Assembly: GCA_045538075.1 (NCBI GenBank)
Contig: JAZSQT010000176.1
Coordinates: 1-22,924 of the forward strand
Reading direction: 5' to 3'
From: JAZSQT01 sp045538075
GTDB taxonomy: Bacteria > Chrysiogenota > Deferribacteres > Deferribacterales > Mucispirillaceae
DNA: 22,924 nucleotides
The position numbers and the translations under genes were made by a program. Position 1 is the first letter of the stretch, and every line of letters begins with the position of its first letter. Of this stretch, positions 1-6,948 are shown in pieces. The notes under the pieces were generated by a model. That model was not told where the DNA came from. It saw only the letters and a program-made list of their open reading frames with translations, and did no database searches.

Positions 1-35
1 TTACGAGGAGCAAAGGGACGAAGTAATCCAGTAAA
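1..35 (+). repeat. Dispersed palindromic repeat, copy 1 (truncated by window start)
   Basis: The first 35 bases begin ttacgaggagcaaag and run on to gacgaagtaatccagtaaa. They match the reverse complement of 22796-22830 with a single mismatch at base 16 (g versus c). The unit carries short terminal complementarity (ttac/gtaa) around a purine-rich core. The partner copy starts with an extra cgtca, so this copy is probably cut off by the window edge. Related motifs of the type GTCATTGCGAG...GCAATC occur as intergenic repeats in several bacteria, which is recalled knowledge and was not searched. Confidence 0.8.
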
Positions 36-124
36 AAAATTAAAGATTGCAATTTTTATTAGTGAAATAAGTTTTTATTATTTATAAAAATTTAAAAATT
101 TTTCTCATAATCTGTTACATTTAC

Positions 125-133
125 TGTTATAAT
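125..133 (+). promoter_or_regulatory. Extended -10 promoter for the 220-591 gene
   Basis: TGTTATAAT at 125-133 is a perfect extended -10 element (TG-n-TATAAT). It lies about 85 bases before the ATG at 220. No good -35 hexamer stands at 16-18 bases upstream, as is usual for extended -10 promoters. The rest of 36-219 is very A+T-rich with no other recognisable signal. Confidence 0.5.
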
Positions 134-219
134 TTAAGGTAATTAAGTGCCGATAAAAACTTGTAAATAATAAAAATATATATTATAAGTAAGAAAATAC
201 ATTGGTTATAAGGTTTTGT

Positions 220-591
220 ATGGATTTTGAGGCAAAATTTAATAAAATTGGCAAATGTTTTTTTGTAAAATATTTTGAATATTTTAAAAATGGATATACT
301 GGCTCTTCAATGCTTGATATTGTTACAGAGCAATATACCCAAAAAGCTATTATAACAAGAACAAATAAAGCAAGAACTATAATTTTAGCTGGGTTAGAAA
401 AAGAAGCCTTAGAATTTATTGTAATGGCAGAAAAAATGCAAACAGATTATCCAGACACAGTTCGTCGTGCTAAAGAATTGCTTAAAACTTATTATCCTGA
501 AAGTAAGATAAATATTAATACTAAAACGAAAAAAAATAACGAAAAAAAGAAGAAACCCCATATTGTATCAAAAAGAAGTAGCCCTTTTTAA
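220..591 (+). CDS. Hypothetical protein, 123 aa, basic C-terminal tail
   Basis: I do not recognise this gene. The ATG at 220 is preferred over the in-frame TTG at 202 because ATAAGG at 208-213 gives a Shine-Dalgarno site six bases upstream. Residues 1-95 look like a compact helical domain: an N-terminal segment with FNKIGKCFFVKYFEYF, then alternating amphipathic helices ending in TVRRAKELLKTYY. After that comes a low-complexity lysine- and asparagine-rich tail (TKTKKNNEKKKKPH) that would suit nucleic-acid or ribosome contact. There is no signal peptide or membrane segment. The gene stands alone on the + strand and converges with the permease gene, the two stop codons overlapping at 588-591. 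Reality of the gene is supported by promoter, ribosome-binding site and length. Function is unknown. Confidence 0.6.
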   Translation: MDFEAKFNKIGKCFFVKYFEYFKNGYTGSSMLDIVTEQYTQKAIITRTNKARTIILAGLEKEALEFIVMAEKMQTDYPDTVRRAKELLKTYYPESKININTKTKKNNEKKKKPHIVSKRSSPF

Positions 592-1733
592 TACCTTTCT
601 TTATTCATTCTATAATTTAATGCTAATAATGATAATATCATATATACGATAGTTAATACCCATAAATTAATATATTCAAAAAGAATATTATGGACTAATG
701 CTCCAAGTTGGCGAACTTCAACAACTCCTAAAATTCCAGAACTTGACGGTATCAATAGCCTTAAAGCCTGCACCCAATAAGGCATTTCCCATACTGGCCA
801 TGCAAAACCAGCCATAAATAATAATGGTATTGAAGTCATAATTATAAAAAAAACGCTCCCTTCTCTCTCCCTTGCAAAATAACTTAAAGATAAACCTAAA
901 AATACCGTAGATAAGCTATAAGGGATTAAAAATATAATTAATTGCCACTTTTCTTCATAAGAAGGGATAGAAAAGAAGTTGATACTAATTTCAAAAAAAT
1001 AAAAAGCAATTATATAGAAAAAAGATAAATACGCCAATGATTTGCCAATAAAGTTATCTATTAATGACGAATTTTTAATAAATGTAGTTTTTCTTCTATA
1101 ATCGGTGCCTTGAACAAGCACCATAGCAACTAAAATTATTTGTTGCACGATTAATGCAAATACTCCAGTTACTACAAATACTCCATATCCAGAAATATGG
1201 CTATATAGTTGGTTTTGGATAGCAGAAACAGAAGATTGAATTTTTAAAGCATCAATAGTTGGTATGCCTTGCATATTCATTCTTTGAATTTTAACACCAG
1301 CAGAAACAGTAAGAACTACTTTCATCGTTGTAGAAAAAGTTTCTGAATAAAAAAGCATATAAGAGCCATCGGCAAATAGAGTTATTTTTGGGCTAAATCC
1401 TTTAACTACATCTTTATAAAAACTATTTGGAATATATATTATACCAAATATTTTTCTATCAAAAAATGCCTCTTTTGCACTGCTAATAGAAGGATATTCT
1501 GTAGTAGTAGAAATATATTCTGTAGAATTTAAAAAACGAATAATTTTTTTACTTAAATCAGATTTATCTTCATCTATAACTGCAACTGGCACTTTCTTTA
1601 TAACTTCATTAGAATAAGGATAAGGATAAAATAATGAATAAAAAATTGGAGCAAGAAGCAGTATTAATATAGCACCAGCATCTCTAAATATTTTTTTATA
1701 TTCATAGAAAAATACACGAAATATATTTGTCAT
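588..1733 (-). CDS. ABC-2-type permease (YhhJ/YbhR-like), second of a pair
   Basis: This is an inner-membrane permease of the ABC-2 export superfamily, about 381 aa. An N-terminal membrane segment (ILILLLAPIFYSLFYPY) is followed by a large extracytoplasmic domain (PVAVIDEDKSDLSKKIIRFL to about residue 175). Five or six hydrophobic segments lie in the C-terminal half. This matches the layout of YhhJ, YbhR and YbhS. I chose the ATG at 1733 over a TTG at 1745: it forms an ATGA overlap with the stop of the preceding permease and has GGGG seven bases upstream. It is the last gene of the tolC-hlyD-permease-permease operon and lacks any nucleotide-binding domain. The family exports drugs or other small molecules with an ATPase partner. 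The substrate here is not predictable. Confidence 0.88.
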   Translation of the reverse strand: MTNIFRVFFYEYKKIFRDAGAILILLLAPIFYSLFYPYPYSNEVIKKVPVAVIDEDKSDLSKKIIRFLNSTEYISTTTEYPSISSAKEAFFDRKIFGIIYIPNSFYKDVVKGFSPKITLFADGSYMLFYSETFSTTMKVVLTVSAGVKIQRMNMQGIPTIDALKIQSSVSAIQNQLYSHISGYGVFVVTGVFALIVQQIILVAMVLVQGTDYRRKTTFIKNSSLIDNFIGKSLAYLSFFYIIAFYFFEISINFFSIPSYEEKWQLIIFLIPYSLSTVFLGLSLSYFAREREGSVFFIIMTSIPLLFMAGFAWPVWEMPYWVQALRLLIPSSSGILGVVEVRQLGALVHNILFEYINLWVLTIVYMILSLLALNYRMNKERY

Positions 1734-2914
1734 AATTTGCCCCAAAATTTTTCGTTAGTAGCAAAAAATCTATAAGAAAGTGTGCCAATAAAAAATGTTA
1801 CAAGAAAAAATATCAAAAGATATAGTAAATCATTTACTGAATAATTATAATTTGCTCCCCTAATACTTTCGTTTATTAAAACTCTATGGTAATGGGTAAT
1901 AGGCAAAAATTCTGACCATAAACGAGCTAATTTTGGCAAACCTAATGAGGGATAAGTAACTCCAGCATAAGCAAAAGCAGGAGCAGCATATACTGCCATT
2001 ATACTTAAAGCCATTCTTAAACTACCAAATCCAAAAGATATTAAAATTAAACTAATAGACGAAGATGCAAGTAAATATAAAAATGTAGAAAATAGTATAA
2101 CAAACCTTGAACCTTCTATATTTATGCCAATATAAAAAAATAAAAAATAAAGCATTAATAAACTATTAAAAGAATATATTATAAAATATGGAAACCCTTT
2201 ACCAATAACTACAGTAAAAGGCGATGATTTAACGTAATTTAATAAATTCTTTGCCCTTGAGGATATTAATTCAAAACCGTAACTATATAAAAATGTTCCA
2301 GTAATAAAAAGCTGAAGCATGGCAGGAAAAAGTCCAAGTAACATAATAAATTGATAACTTAAAGTTGGATTAAATAATACTTGATGATTAAATATGATAG
2401 GTTCTGTCCTTGCACTAGAAGCATAATATGGCACACCGTGATGTTCTTCATAAACTTTATTATATTTTGAAGAAAATCCTTGAATAGTAGTAATTATGCC
2501 TTTATTAGCTAAATTGCCGACTAACACTAATTGAGCATTATAATAATAAGGAATAGAGGCACCAGTGCTACTTAAAACTTTTTTTGCAAATCCATCTGGT
2601 ATTATCACGAAAGCGTAAATAGACAAATTGGAAACAAGTGATAATGCTTCATCGTAATTACTTATTTTATAAGCAACTTTTAAATCTTGGTTAGCATCAA
2701 GATTTGATATTAACTCTTGGGATAATATTGATTTATCATTATCAATAATAGCAATAGGTATATCTCTTATTACTGGTTTATAAAATATAGAATAAAGTAA
2801 TATAAAAGAAAATATAGGGAAAAAAAGCGAAAATAATAAAAGTTTTTTACGAATATGTATTAAAAAATCTAATTCTCGTAAGATTATGTATCTAAATAAT
2901 TTTAATAGTTTCAT
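1730..2914 (-). CDS. ABC-2-type permease (YbhS-like), first of a pair
   Basis: This is an inner-membrane permease of 394 aa, paralogous in layout to its downstream neighbour. The N-terminal membrane helix (LLLFSLFFPIFSFILLYSIF) is followed by an extracytoplasmic domain starting IPIAIIDNDKSILSQELI. The second half has several hydrophobic helices (for example FIMLLGLFPAMLQLFITGTF and YLLIFFLVTFFIGTLSYRFF). The PVAVIDEDKS/IPIAIIDNDKS motif shared by the two proteins is typical of the ABC2_membrane_3 group. Together they would form a heterodimeric transmembrane part, as YbhS and YbhR do. The start lies six bases after the hlyD-like gene, and there is only a weak ribosome-binding site, suggesting translational coupling. 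No ATPase gene is adjacent. Confidence 0.88.
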   Translation of the reverse strand: MKLLKLFRYIILRELDFLIHIRKKLLLFSLFFPIFSFILLYSIFYKPVIRDIPIAIIDNDKSILSQELISNLDANQDLKVAYKISNYDEALSLVSNLSIYAFVIIPDGFAKKVLSSTGASIPYYYNAQLVLVGNLANKGIITTIQGFSSKYNKVYEEHHGVPYYASSARTEPIIFNHQVLFNPTLSYQFIMLLGLFPAMLQLFITGTFLYSYGFELISSRAKNLLNYVKSSPFTVVIGKGFPYFIIYSFNSLLMLYFLFFYIGINIEGSRFVILFSTFLYLLASSSISLILISFGFGSLRMALSIMAVYAAPAFAYAGVTYPSLGLPKLARLWSEFLPITHYHRVLINESIRGANYNYSVNDLLYLLIFFLVTFFIGTLSYRFFATNEKFWGKL

Positions 2915-2920
2915 ACTAAC

Positions 2921-3898
2921 TTATTTATTTAAGTAAAATACGGCAGTCATACCAGAACGAAGTCCATTTATTTTATTTACTGGATACGCTTTTACTTCAA
3001 AAGTTTTTAAGTCAAATTGACCACTCGTTTTTGTAGCACTCCACACAGCAAAATCGCCAACTTTAGAAATATATCTAACTTCAACTGGAAAAACTTCACT
3101 ATCTGATATAGCTGGCATCATAACATTTATAATTGTGCCTATGTTTATATTTTTAAGCAAATCTTCTCTAATATTAAAAGTAATCCAAATATCATTCATA
3201 TCAACTAAAGTTATTACTGGAAATCCAGCAGTTACAAGCTCTCCAGTTTCTGCAACAATATTCATAATTTCGCCATCAATAGGTGAAGTTAAAATTGTAT
3301 CATCAAGAAAACTTTGAACTTCTCTAACGGCTCCAGTTGCTTTTTCTGTCATAGCAACGGCAGCATTTTTATCTTCAATCCTTGCTCCTTTTTTTGCTAT
3401 TTCGTATTTTGCTTTTGCCGACTTTACATCGTTTAATGAAGCCTGCCATTTCGTATATGCCTCATCATTTTGTTGGGCTGCTATAACACCGTCTTTATAT
3501 AATGAATTAACTCTTAGATAAGTTTTTTTTGCTAAATCCTCTGCAACGAGGGCTTTTTCGTATTGATTTAGTAGTGCATAAATTTCTTCGTGTCTTGCTC
3601 CTGCAAAAACTTTGTCTTTTTGTGCATCTGCTGCTTTAAGGGCTGCTTCAGCTTGATACGCTTTTGCATTAATAGACGGAGCATCAATTTTTGCTAAAAC
3701 TTGACCTTTTTTAACTTGCTCGCCTTCCTCAACATACATTGCTTCTAATTTGCCAATTATTCGTGGAGATACTACAATTTGTCTTGCAACAACTTCCCCT
3801 TGCAAGGAAATAGGAATAGGTTTTGATACGAACCAAATTGAACCACCAATAATTATTCCAATTATAGAAAATATTATAGAATATAAAAAATATTTCAT
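2921..3898 (-). CDS. HlyD-family periplasmic adaptor (YbhG/YhiI-like)
   Basis: This is a membrane-fusion protein linking inner-membrane permeases to an outer-membrane channel, 325 aa. Residues 1-23 are a single membrane anchor. Next come the first barrel-sandwich (lipoyl-like) half with VSPRIIGKLEAMYVEEGEQV and GQVLAKID, and then an alanine- and lysine-rich coiled-coil hairpin at about residues 75-190. The second lipoyl half follows (LTSPIDGEIMNIVAETGELV) and then a beta-barrel domain ending GLRSGMTAVFYLNK. This is a complete canonical adaptor. It begins two bases after the tolC-like gene, with GGAG in the end of that gene as its ribosome-binding site, and is followed after six bases by the permeases. 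Confidence 0.93.
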   Translation of the reverse strand: MKYFLYSIIFSIIGIIIGGSIWFVSKPIPISLQGEVVARQIVVSPRIIGKLEAMYVEEGEQVKKGQVLAKIDAPSINAKAYQAEAALKAADAQKDKVFAGARHEEIYALLNQYEKALVAEDLAKKTYLRVNSLYKDGVIAAQQNDEAYTKWQASLNDVKSAKAKYEIAKKGARIEDKNAAVAMTEKATGAVREVQSFLDDTILTSPIDGEIMNIVAETGELVTAGFPVITLVDMNDIWITFNIREDLLKNINIGTIINVMMPAISDSEVFPVEVRYISKVGDFAVWSATKTSGQFDLKTFEVKAYPVNKINGLRSGMTAVFYLNK

Positions 3899-3900
3899 AA

Positions 3901-5292
3901 CTATAACTCCACAGATGCTTTTAAACGATACACTTCAAACAACTCATATATTCCAGCAGTATCAAGAAGTTGTGCTAATGCTACATCAAATTGGTAAGCA
4001 GATATTATTGCAGAAATTTTTGCACTAGATAAAGCAAGCTCTGCATCAACAACGTCTAAAGAAGTAGCCATACCTTGAGCAAATGCTTTTCTGCGTGCAT
4101 TTAAGTATTCTTGCGTAAAAGATATAGATGATTGAATAGCATTATAATCTTCTCGTGCATTTTGCAAGGTAATATACTGTTTTTCTATTAAAGTCTTTAC
4201 GTCTTTTTCTGCTCGTTGCTTTTTATAATTAATTATTTTTTCTGAAGTTTTTGCAGAACGAACTTTGTTTAATCTTTGGAAACCATTAAAAATATCGTAA
4301 GTAACGCCTACACCAACTAACCAATCTGGTAATAAACTAGACTTATTATACCCATATATATTTGCATTACTAAACAAAAAAACTTTTGGAAAAGCTGATG
4401 ATAGATGATTTGTTACTCCAACTTTAGCTAACGATGTGCCTACTTCAAGTTGTTTTATATCACTATTTAACGATAACGCTTGCTCTTGAAAAAAAGATAA
4501 TGGTTCTATATATTCTTCAGAAATAATAAATAAACTTGTAGTTGTTTTAATATCTGTATCAATATTTAAAATAGATTTTAATGCCGTTTTTGCAATTTCT
4601 GCATCTCTTATGGATTTTTTATAATCTCGTTCTGCATTAGATAAGGCAACTTCTGCATGCATTCTTTCTACTTTTGCTAATACGCCAGCTTTTTCCATTT
4701 TGAGAGCTTTATTGTAATGGTCAAGCATCGTTTCATATACTTCTTTTTTTATTTCAACAATGTTTTCTGATAAACGTAAACCAAAATAAAGAGATGCTAA
4801 TTGAGAAAGCAATTTAGATTTTGTAGAAGTAAGATTATACGTTGCAATATCTTTTTCGTAAGCTGCAGCTTTATTTGCAGAATAAATTTGACCACCAGTA
4901 AAAATAGGCCATATTGCTGAAGCTCCCAATAAAAAAGTATCTTTATCTTGTAATATTTGGTTCATAGATGAGGGAAACCCAGCAGCTATTGCCGGATTTA
5001 ACGCAGCAAGTGGAGATAAAGATGTTTTTAACGGGTTTAAATCAACGTCCATACTAATATCGTCTCCAAAATGAATATAGCCGGCATTTAATGATATTGT
5101 AGGTGAATACAACCCTCTTGCAATATATAAATTGTATTTCTTTTTATTAATATTTTCTTCTGAAATCTTTATATTTTCATTGCTTTTATATAAAATTGAT
5201 AAAGCATTAGAAAAAGTTATATCTTGACCATAAGAAACAGTTGAAATAGAAAAAAACAATAAAGTTATGAAAAATACTATCTTAAAATACAC
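3901..5292 (-). CDS. TolC-family outer-membrane efflux protein
   Basis: This is an outer-membrane channel of about 463 aa. It has an N-terminal signal peptide (hydrophobic residues 4-17, cleavage probably after SYG) and the two-fold repeated coiled-coil organisation of TolC/OEP proteins. The coils are near residues 30-60, 140-260, 330-410 and the C-terminus, and AFAQGMATSLDVVDAELALSSAK is the typical second-repeat helix motif. The start is a GTG at 5292, with CTGGA about eight bases upstream and no in-frame ATG nearby. It is the first gene of the exporter operon, followed by adaptor and permeases, so it most likely forms the outer-membrane duct of that tripartite system. The operon promoter lies in 5323-5351. 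Confidence 0.92.
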   Translation of the reverse strand: MYFKIVFFITLLFFSISTVSYGQDITFSNALSILYKSNENIKISEENINKKKYNLYIARGLYSPTISLNAGYIHFGDDISMDVDLNPLKTSLSPLAALNPAIAAGFPSSMNQILQDKDTFLLGASAIWPIFTGGQIYSANKAAAYEKDIATYNLTSTKSKLLSQLASLYFGLRLSENIVEIKKEVYETMLDHYNKALKMEKAGVLAKVERMHAEVALSNAERDYKKSIRDAEIAKTALKSILNIDTDIKTTTSLFIISEEYIEPLSFFQEQALSLNSDIKQLEVGTSLAKVGVTNHLSSAFPKVFLFSNANIYGYNKSSLLPDWLVGVGVTYDIFNGFQRLNKVRSAKTSEKIINYKKQRAEKDVKTLIEKQYITLQNAREDYNAIQSSISFTQEYLNARRKAFAQGMATSLDVVDAELALSSAKISAIISAYQFDVALAQLLDTAGIYELFEVYRLKASVEL

Positions 5293-5322
5293 TATAAAAT
5301 CCAGAATATTATTGCATAATAT

Positions 5323-5351
5323 ATTTATCTCAAATAATATAATATTGTCAA
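5323..5351 (-). promoter_or_regulatory. Sigma70-type promoter of the exporter operon
   Basis: On the minus strand a consensus -35 TTGACA (5351-5346) is followed after 17 bases by ATAAAT (5328-5323). It is about 30 bases upstream of the GTG start of the tolC-like gene. The -35 lies inside the odd palindrome TATTG-T-CAATA, which also contains the candidate -35 of the divergent gene. Confidence 0.5.
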
Positions 5352-5374
5352 TAAAGAGTAGCGTATATTAGAAT
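5345..5374 (+). promoter_or_regulatory. Candidate promoter of the ThiE/TenI-like gene
   Basis: TTGTCA at 5345-5350 and TAGAAT at 5369-5374 are separated by 18 bases and would start transcription roughly ten bases before the ATG at 5390. The -35 overlaps that of the divergent exporter promoter almost completely. The very short leader and lack of a clear Shine-Dalgarno sequence make this tentative. Confidence 0.35.
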
Positions 5375-5389
5375 AAGTTATTAATAAAT

Positions 5390-5920
5390 ATGAATATTTT
5401 AGCTATATTAGATAATGAAGTATATAAAAATGAATTAATAGATGTTGCAAAAAAAATTGCTCCAGTTGCATCTATGATATGGTATAGAGTAAAAAATCTG
5501 CAACAAAGCAAAATTATTGAAAATTGCAGTATGTTGCGTAAAAATTTGCCAAATTCTACATTAATACTAAGCAGTTATCCAGATATTGCTATGAAAGTTA
5601 ATTTTAATGGTGTTCACCTAAATAGAAATACTTATAGTGCTGAAATTTTTGAAGAATATAAAGATTTGATTATAGGTTACTCTGCCCATTCTTTAGATGA
5701 ATGTAAAAATATTAAAAGCCATTATAAAACATTAAGCCCTATTTTTACTCTTAATAAACCATCAAACTTTAAGCCATTAGGGTTAATTAATATAAATTAT
5801 AAAAATATATATGCCTTAGGTGGTATTAATGAAGAAAATTATAAATCATTAAAAGATTGTGGTTTTTTTGGTATTGCTGGCATTAGATTATGCAAAAATA
5901 TTGAAAAATTTATTTTCTAA
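5390..5920 (+). CDS. Divergent ThiE/TenI-like (thiamine phosphate synthase superfamily) protein
   Basis: This 176-aa protein has the shortened TIM-barrel pattern of ThiE and TenI. The matching elements are an early YRVK (residues 32-35, the ThiE R-x-K position), FNGVHLN (72-78), LIIGYSAHSLDE, a LSPIF segment and ALGGINEENY near the phosphate-binding end. Several ThiE hallmarks are missing. The usual Asn-Asp before the GVHLG strand is SS (61-62), and the acidic residue after GVHLGQ is absent. The S-K pair near the GPIF loop is also altered. At 176 aa it is shorter than the usual 200-215. It may be a TenI-like or non-catalytic relative, or act in a pathway other than thiamine synthesis. No thiamine genes are nearby. 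Its stop overlaps the convergent SPL-like gene (5917-5920). Confidence 0.72.
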   Translation: MNILAILDNEVYKNELIDVAKKIAPVASMIWYRVKNLQQSKIIENCSMLRKNLPNSTLILSSYPDIAMKVNFNGVHLNRNTYSAEIFEEYKDLIIGYSAHSLDECKNIKSHYKTLSPIFTLNKPSNFKPLGLININYKNIYALGGINEENYKSLKDCGFFGIAGIRLCKNIEKFIF

Positions 5921-6948
5921 CTACTTTGACAATTATAATGAGGAAACAATTTTTCAAATTCTTCTCTTGCCAATGGGTCGTATCCTAAAATATTTTTCCA
6001 TAAAGAATCGTGTTCCATACAGAAATATATAAATGGTTTCGTCCAGTTTTTTCTAATATTTGACACAGTAAACTTAAGCATTTTGCTACGCAACGCTTTA
6101 TAATAACGGACTTTTCCGTCTAAACCTCTAATATAATCACCTTTTAACAATATTGACGGTTTTTTTCTTTTACGTATATTATCAAGCAACTCATTAGGAC
6201 AACGAAAAGTTGATACACTAATAAATTCAACTAAATTTTCATCTATAGTAGAAGTTAATTGGTTAATTAATTCTCCATATAAGTTTTCAAAATCTTCTAC
6301 CCAAATTAACGGGTCAAAATGAAAGGCAACTTTATATCCATATTTTGCACAGTCAGAGGCTGCCTTTAACCTCCTTTCTAAAGATGCCGTAAAAGGTTCT
6401 TCTTGATTTATAATCTTTGCAGGGTTCAAGCTCCAAGATACGACTATATTTTTAGGATTAAGATTTAATAAATTTGATACGTTATCAGATTTAGTTTTAA
6501 ATTCTAACTGAATATTATCATTACTATTTGCAATAGGTGTTAATAATTTTGATATAGGGATAATATTATCTAATGCAAGGCTATCGGCTAATTCGCCAGT
6601 GCCTATTCTTTGTCTCTTATTTTTTACTCCACATAAAATATCATCAACAACTTTATCTATATCTGCAGATACTCTAATGTGTTTATGTGGTAAATAGTAT
6701 TGCAAAATACAATAAGAACAGTCAAAAGGACAACCTTGCATAATATCTATAACGTGATAATTGCAACATCTATAAATATTTGTAGCAGGGCAAGGGTGCA
6801 AGAAATTATCTTTTTTATGAGTAATAACTATATTTGATTTTTTATCTTCTACTAAAAAGTTATCATCAATTTCTTTTAAATTAACATTTTCTTTTTCTAA
6901 AAATTTAGTAAGAGGCAAATTTAATGCACTTTTTTCAACATATATCAT
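5917..6948 (-). CDS. SPL-family radical SAM protein (spore photoproduct lyase-like)
   Basis: This 343-aa protein shares the fold and motifs of spore photoproduct lyase (SplB). It has a radical-SAM CX3CX2C cluster motif at C73, C77 and C80 (GCPFDCSYC), QYYLPHKHIRV just after it, an EFKTKSDNV segment, VVSWSLNP and YKVAFHFDPLI further on. SplB repairs the 5-thyminyl-dihydrothymine dimer using a hydrogen-donor cysteine about 44 residues after the last cluster cysteine. In the corresponding region this protein reads RIGTGELADSLALD (114-127) with no cysteine, so classical spore-product repair is unlikely. Nothing in the window suggests a spore former. The start overlaps the preceding unknown gene by 14 bases, implying translational coupling. 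It is the last gene of the twelve-gene run. A role in nucleic-acid modification or repair is inference. Confidence 0.85.
   Translation of the reverse strand: MIYVEKSALNLPLTKFLEKENVNLKEIDDNFLVEDKKSNIVITHKKDNFLHPCPATNIYRCCNYHVIDIMQGCPFDCSYCILQYYLPHKHIRVSADIDKVVDDILCGVKNKRQRIGTGELADSLALDNIIPISKLLTPIANSNDNIQLEFKTKSDNVSNLLNLNPKNIVVSWSLNPAKIINQEEPFTASLERRLKAASDCAKYGYKVAFHFDPLIWVEDFENLYGELINQLTSTIDENLVEFISVSTFRCPNELLDNIRKRKKPSILLKGDYIRGLDGKVRYYKALRSKMLKFTVSNIRKNWTKPFIYFCMEHDSLWKNILGYDPLAREEFEKLFPHYNCQSS

Noticed and set aside
3750..4028. Plus-strand open frame across the hlyD-tolC junction
   Set aside because: It lies antisense to two clearly real genes, with no recognisable domain or ribosome-binding site.
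5917..6948. Calling this a true spore photoproduct lyase (splB)
   Set aside because: The expected hydrogen-donor cysteine is absent and no sporulation context is seen, so only family membership is claimed.
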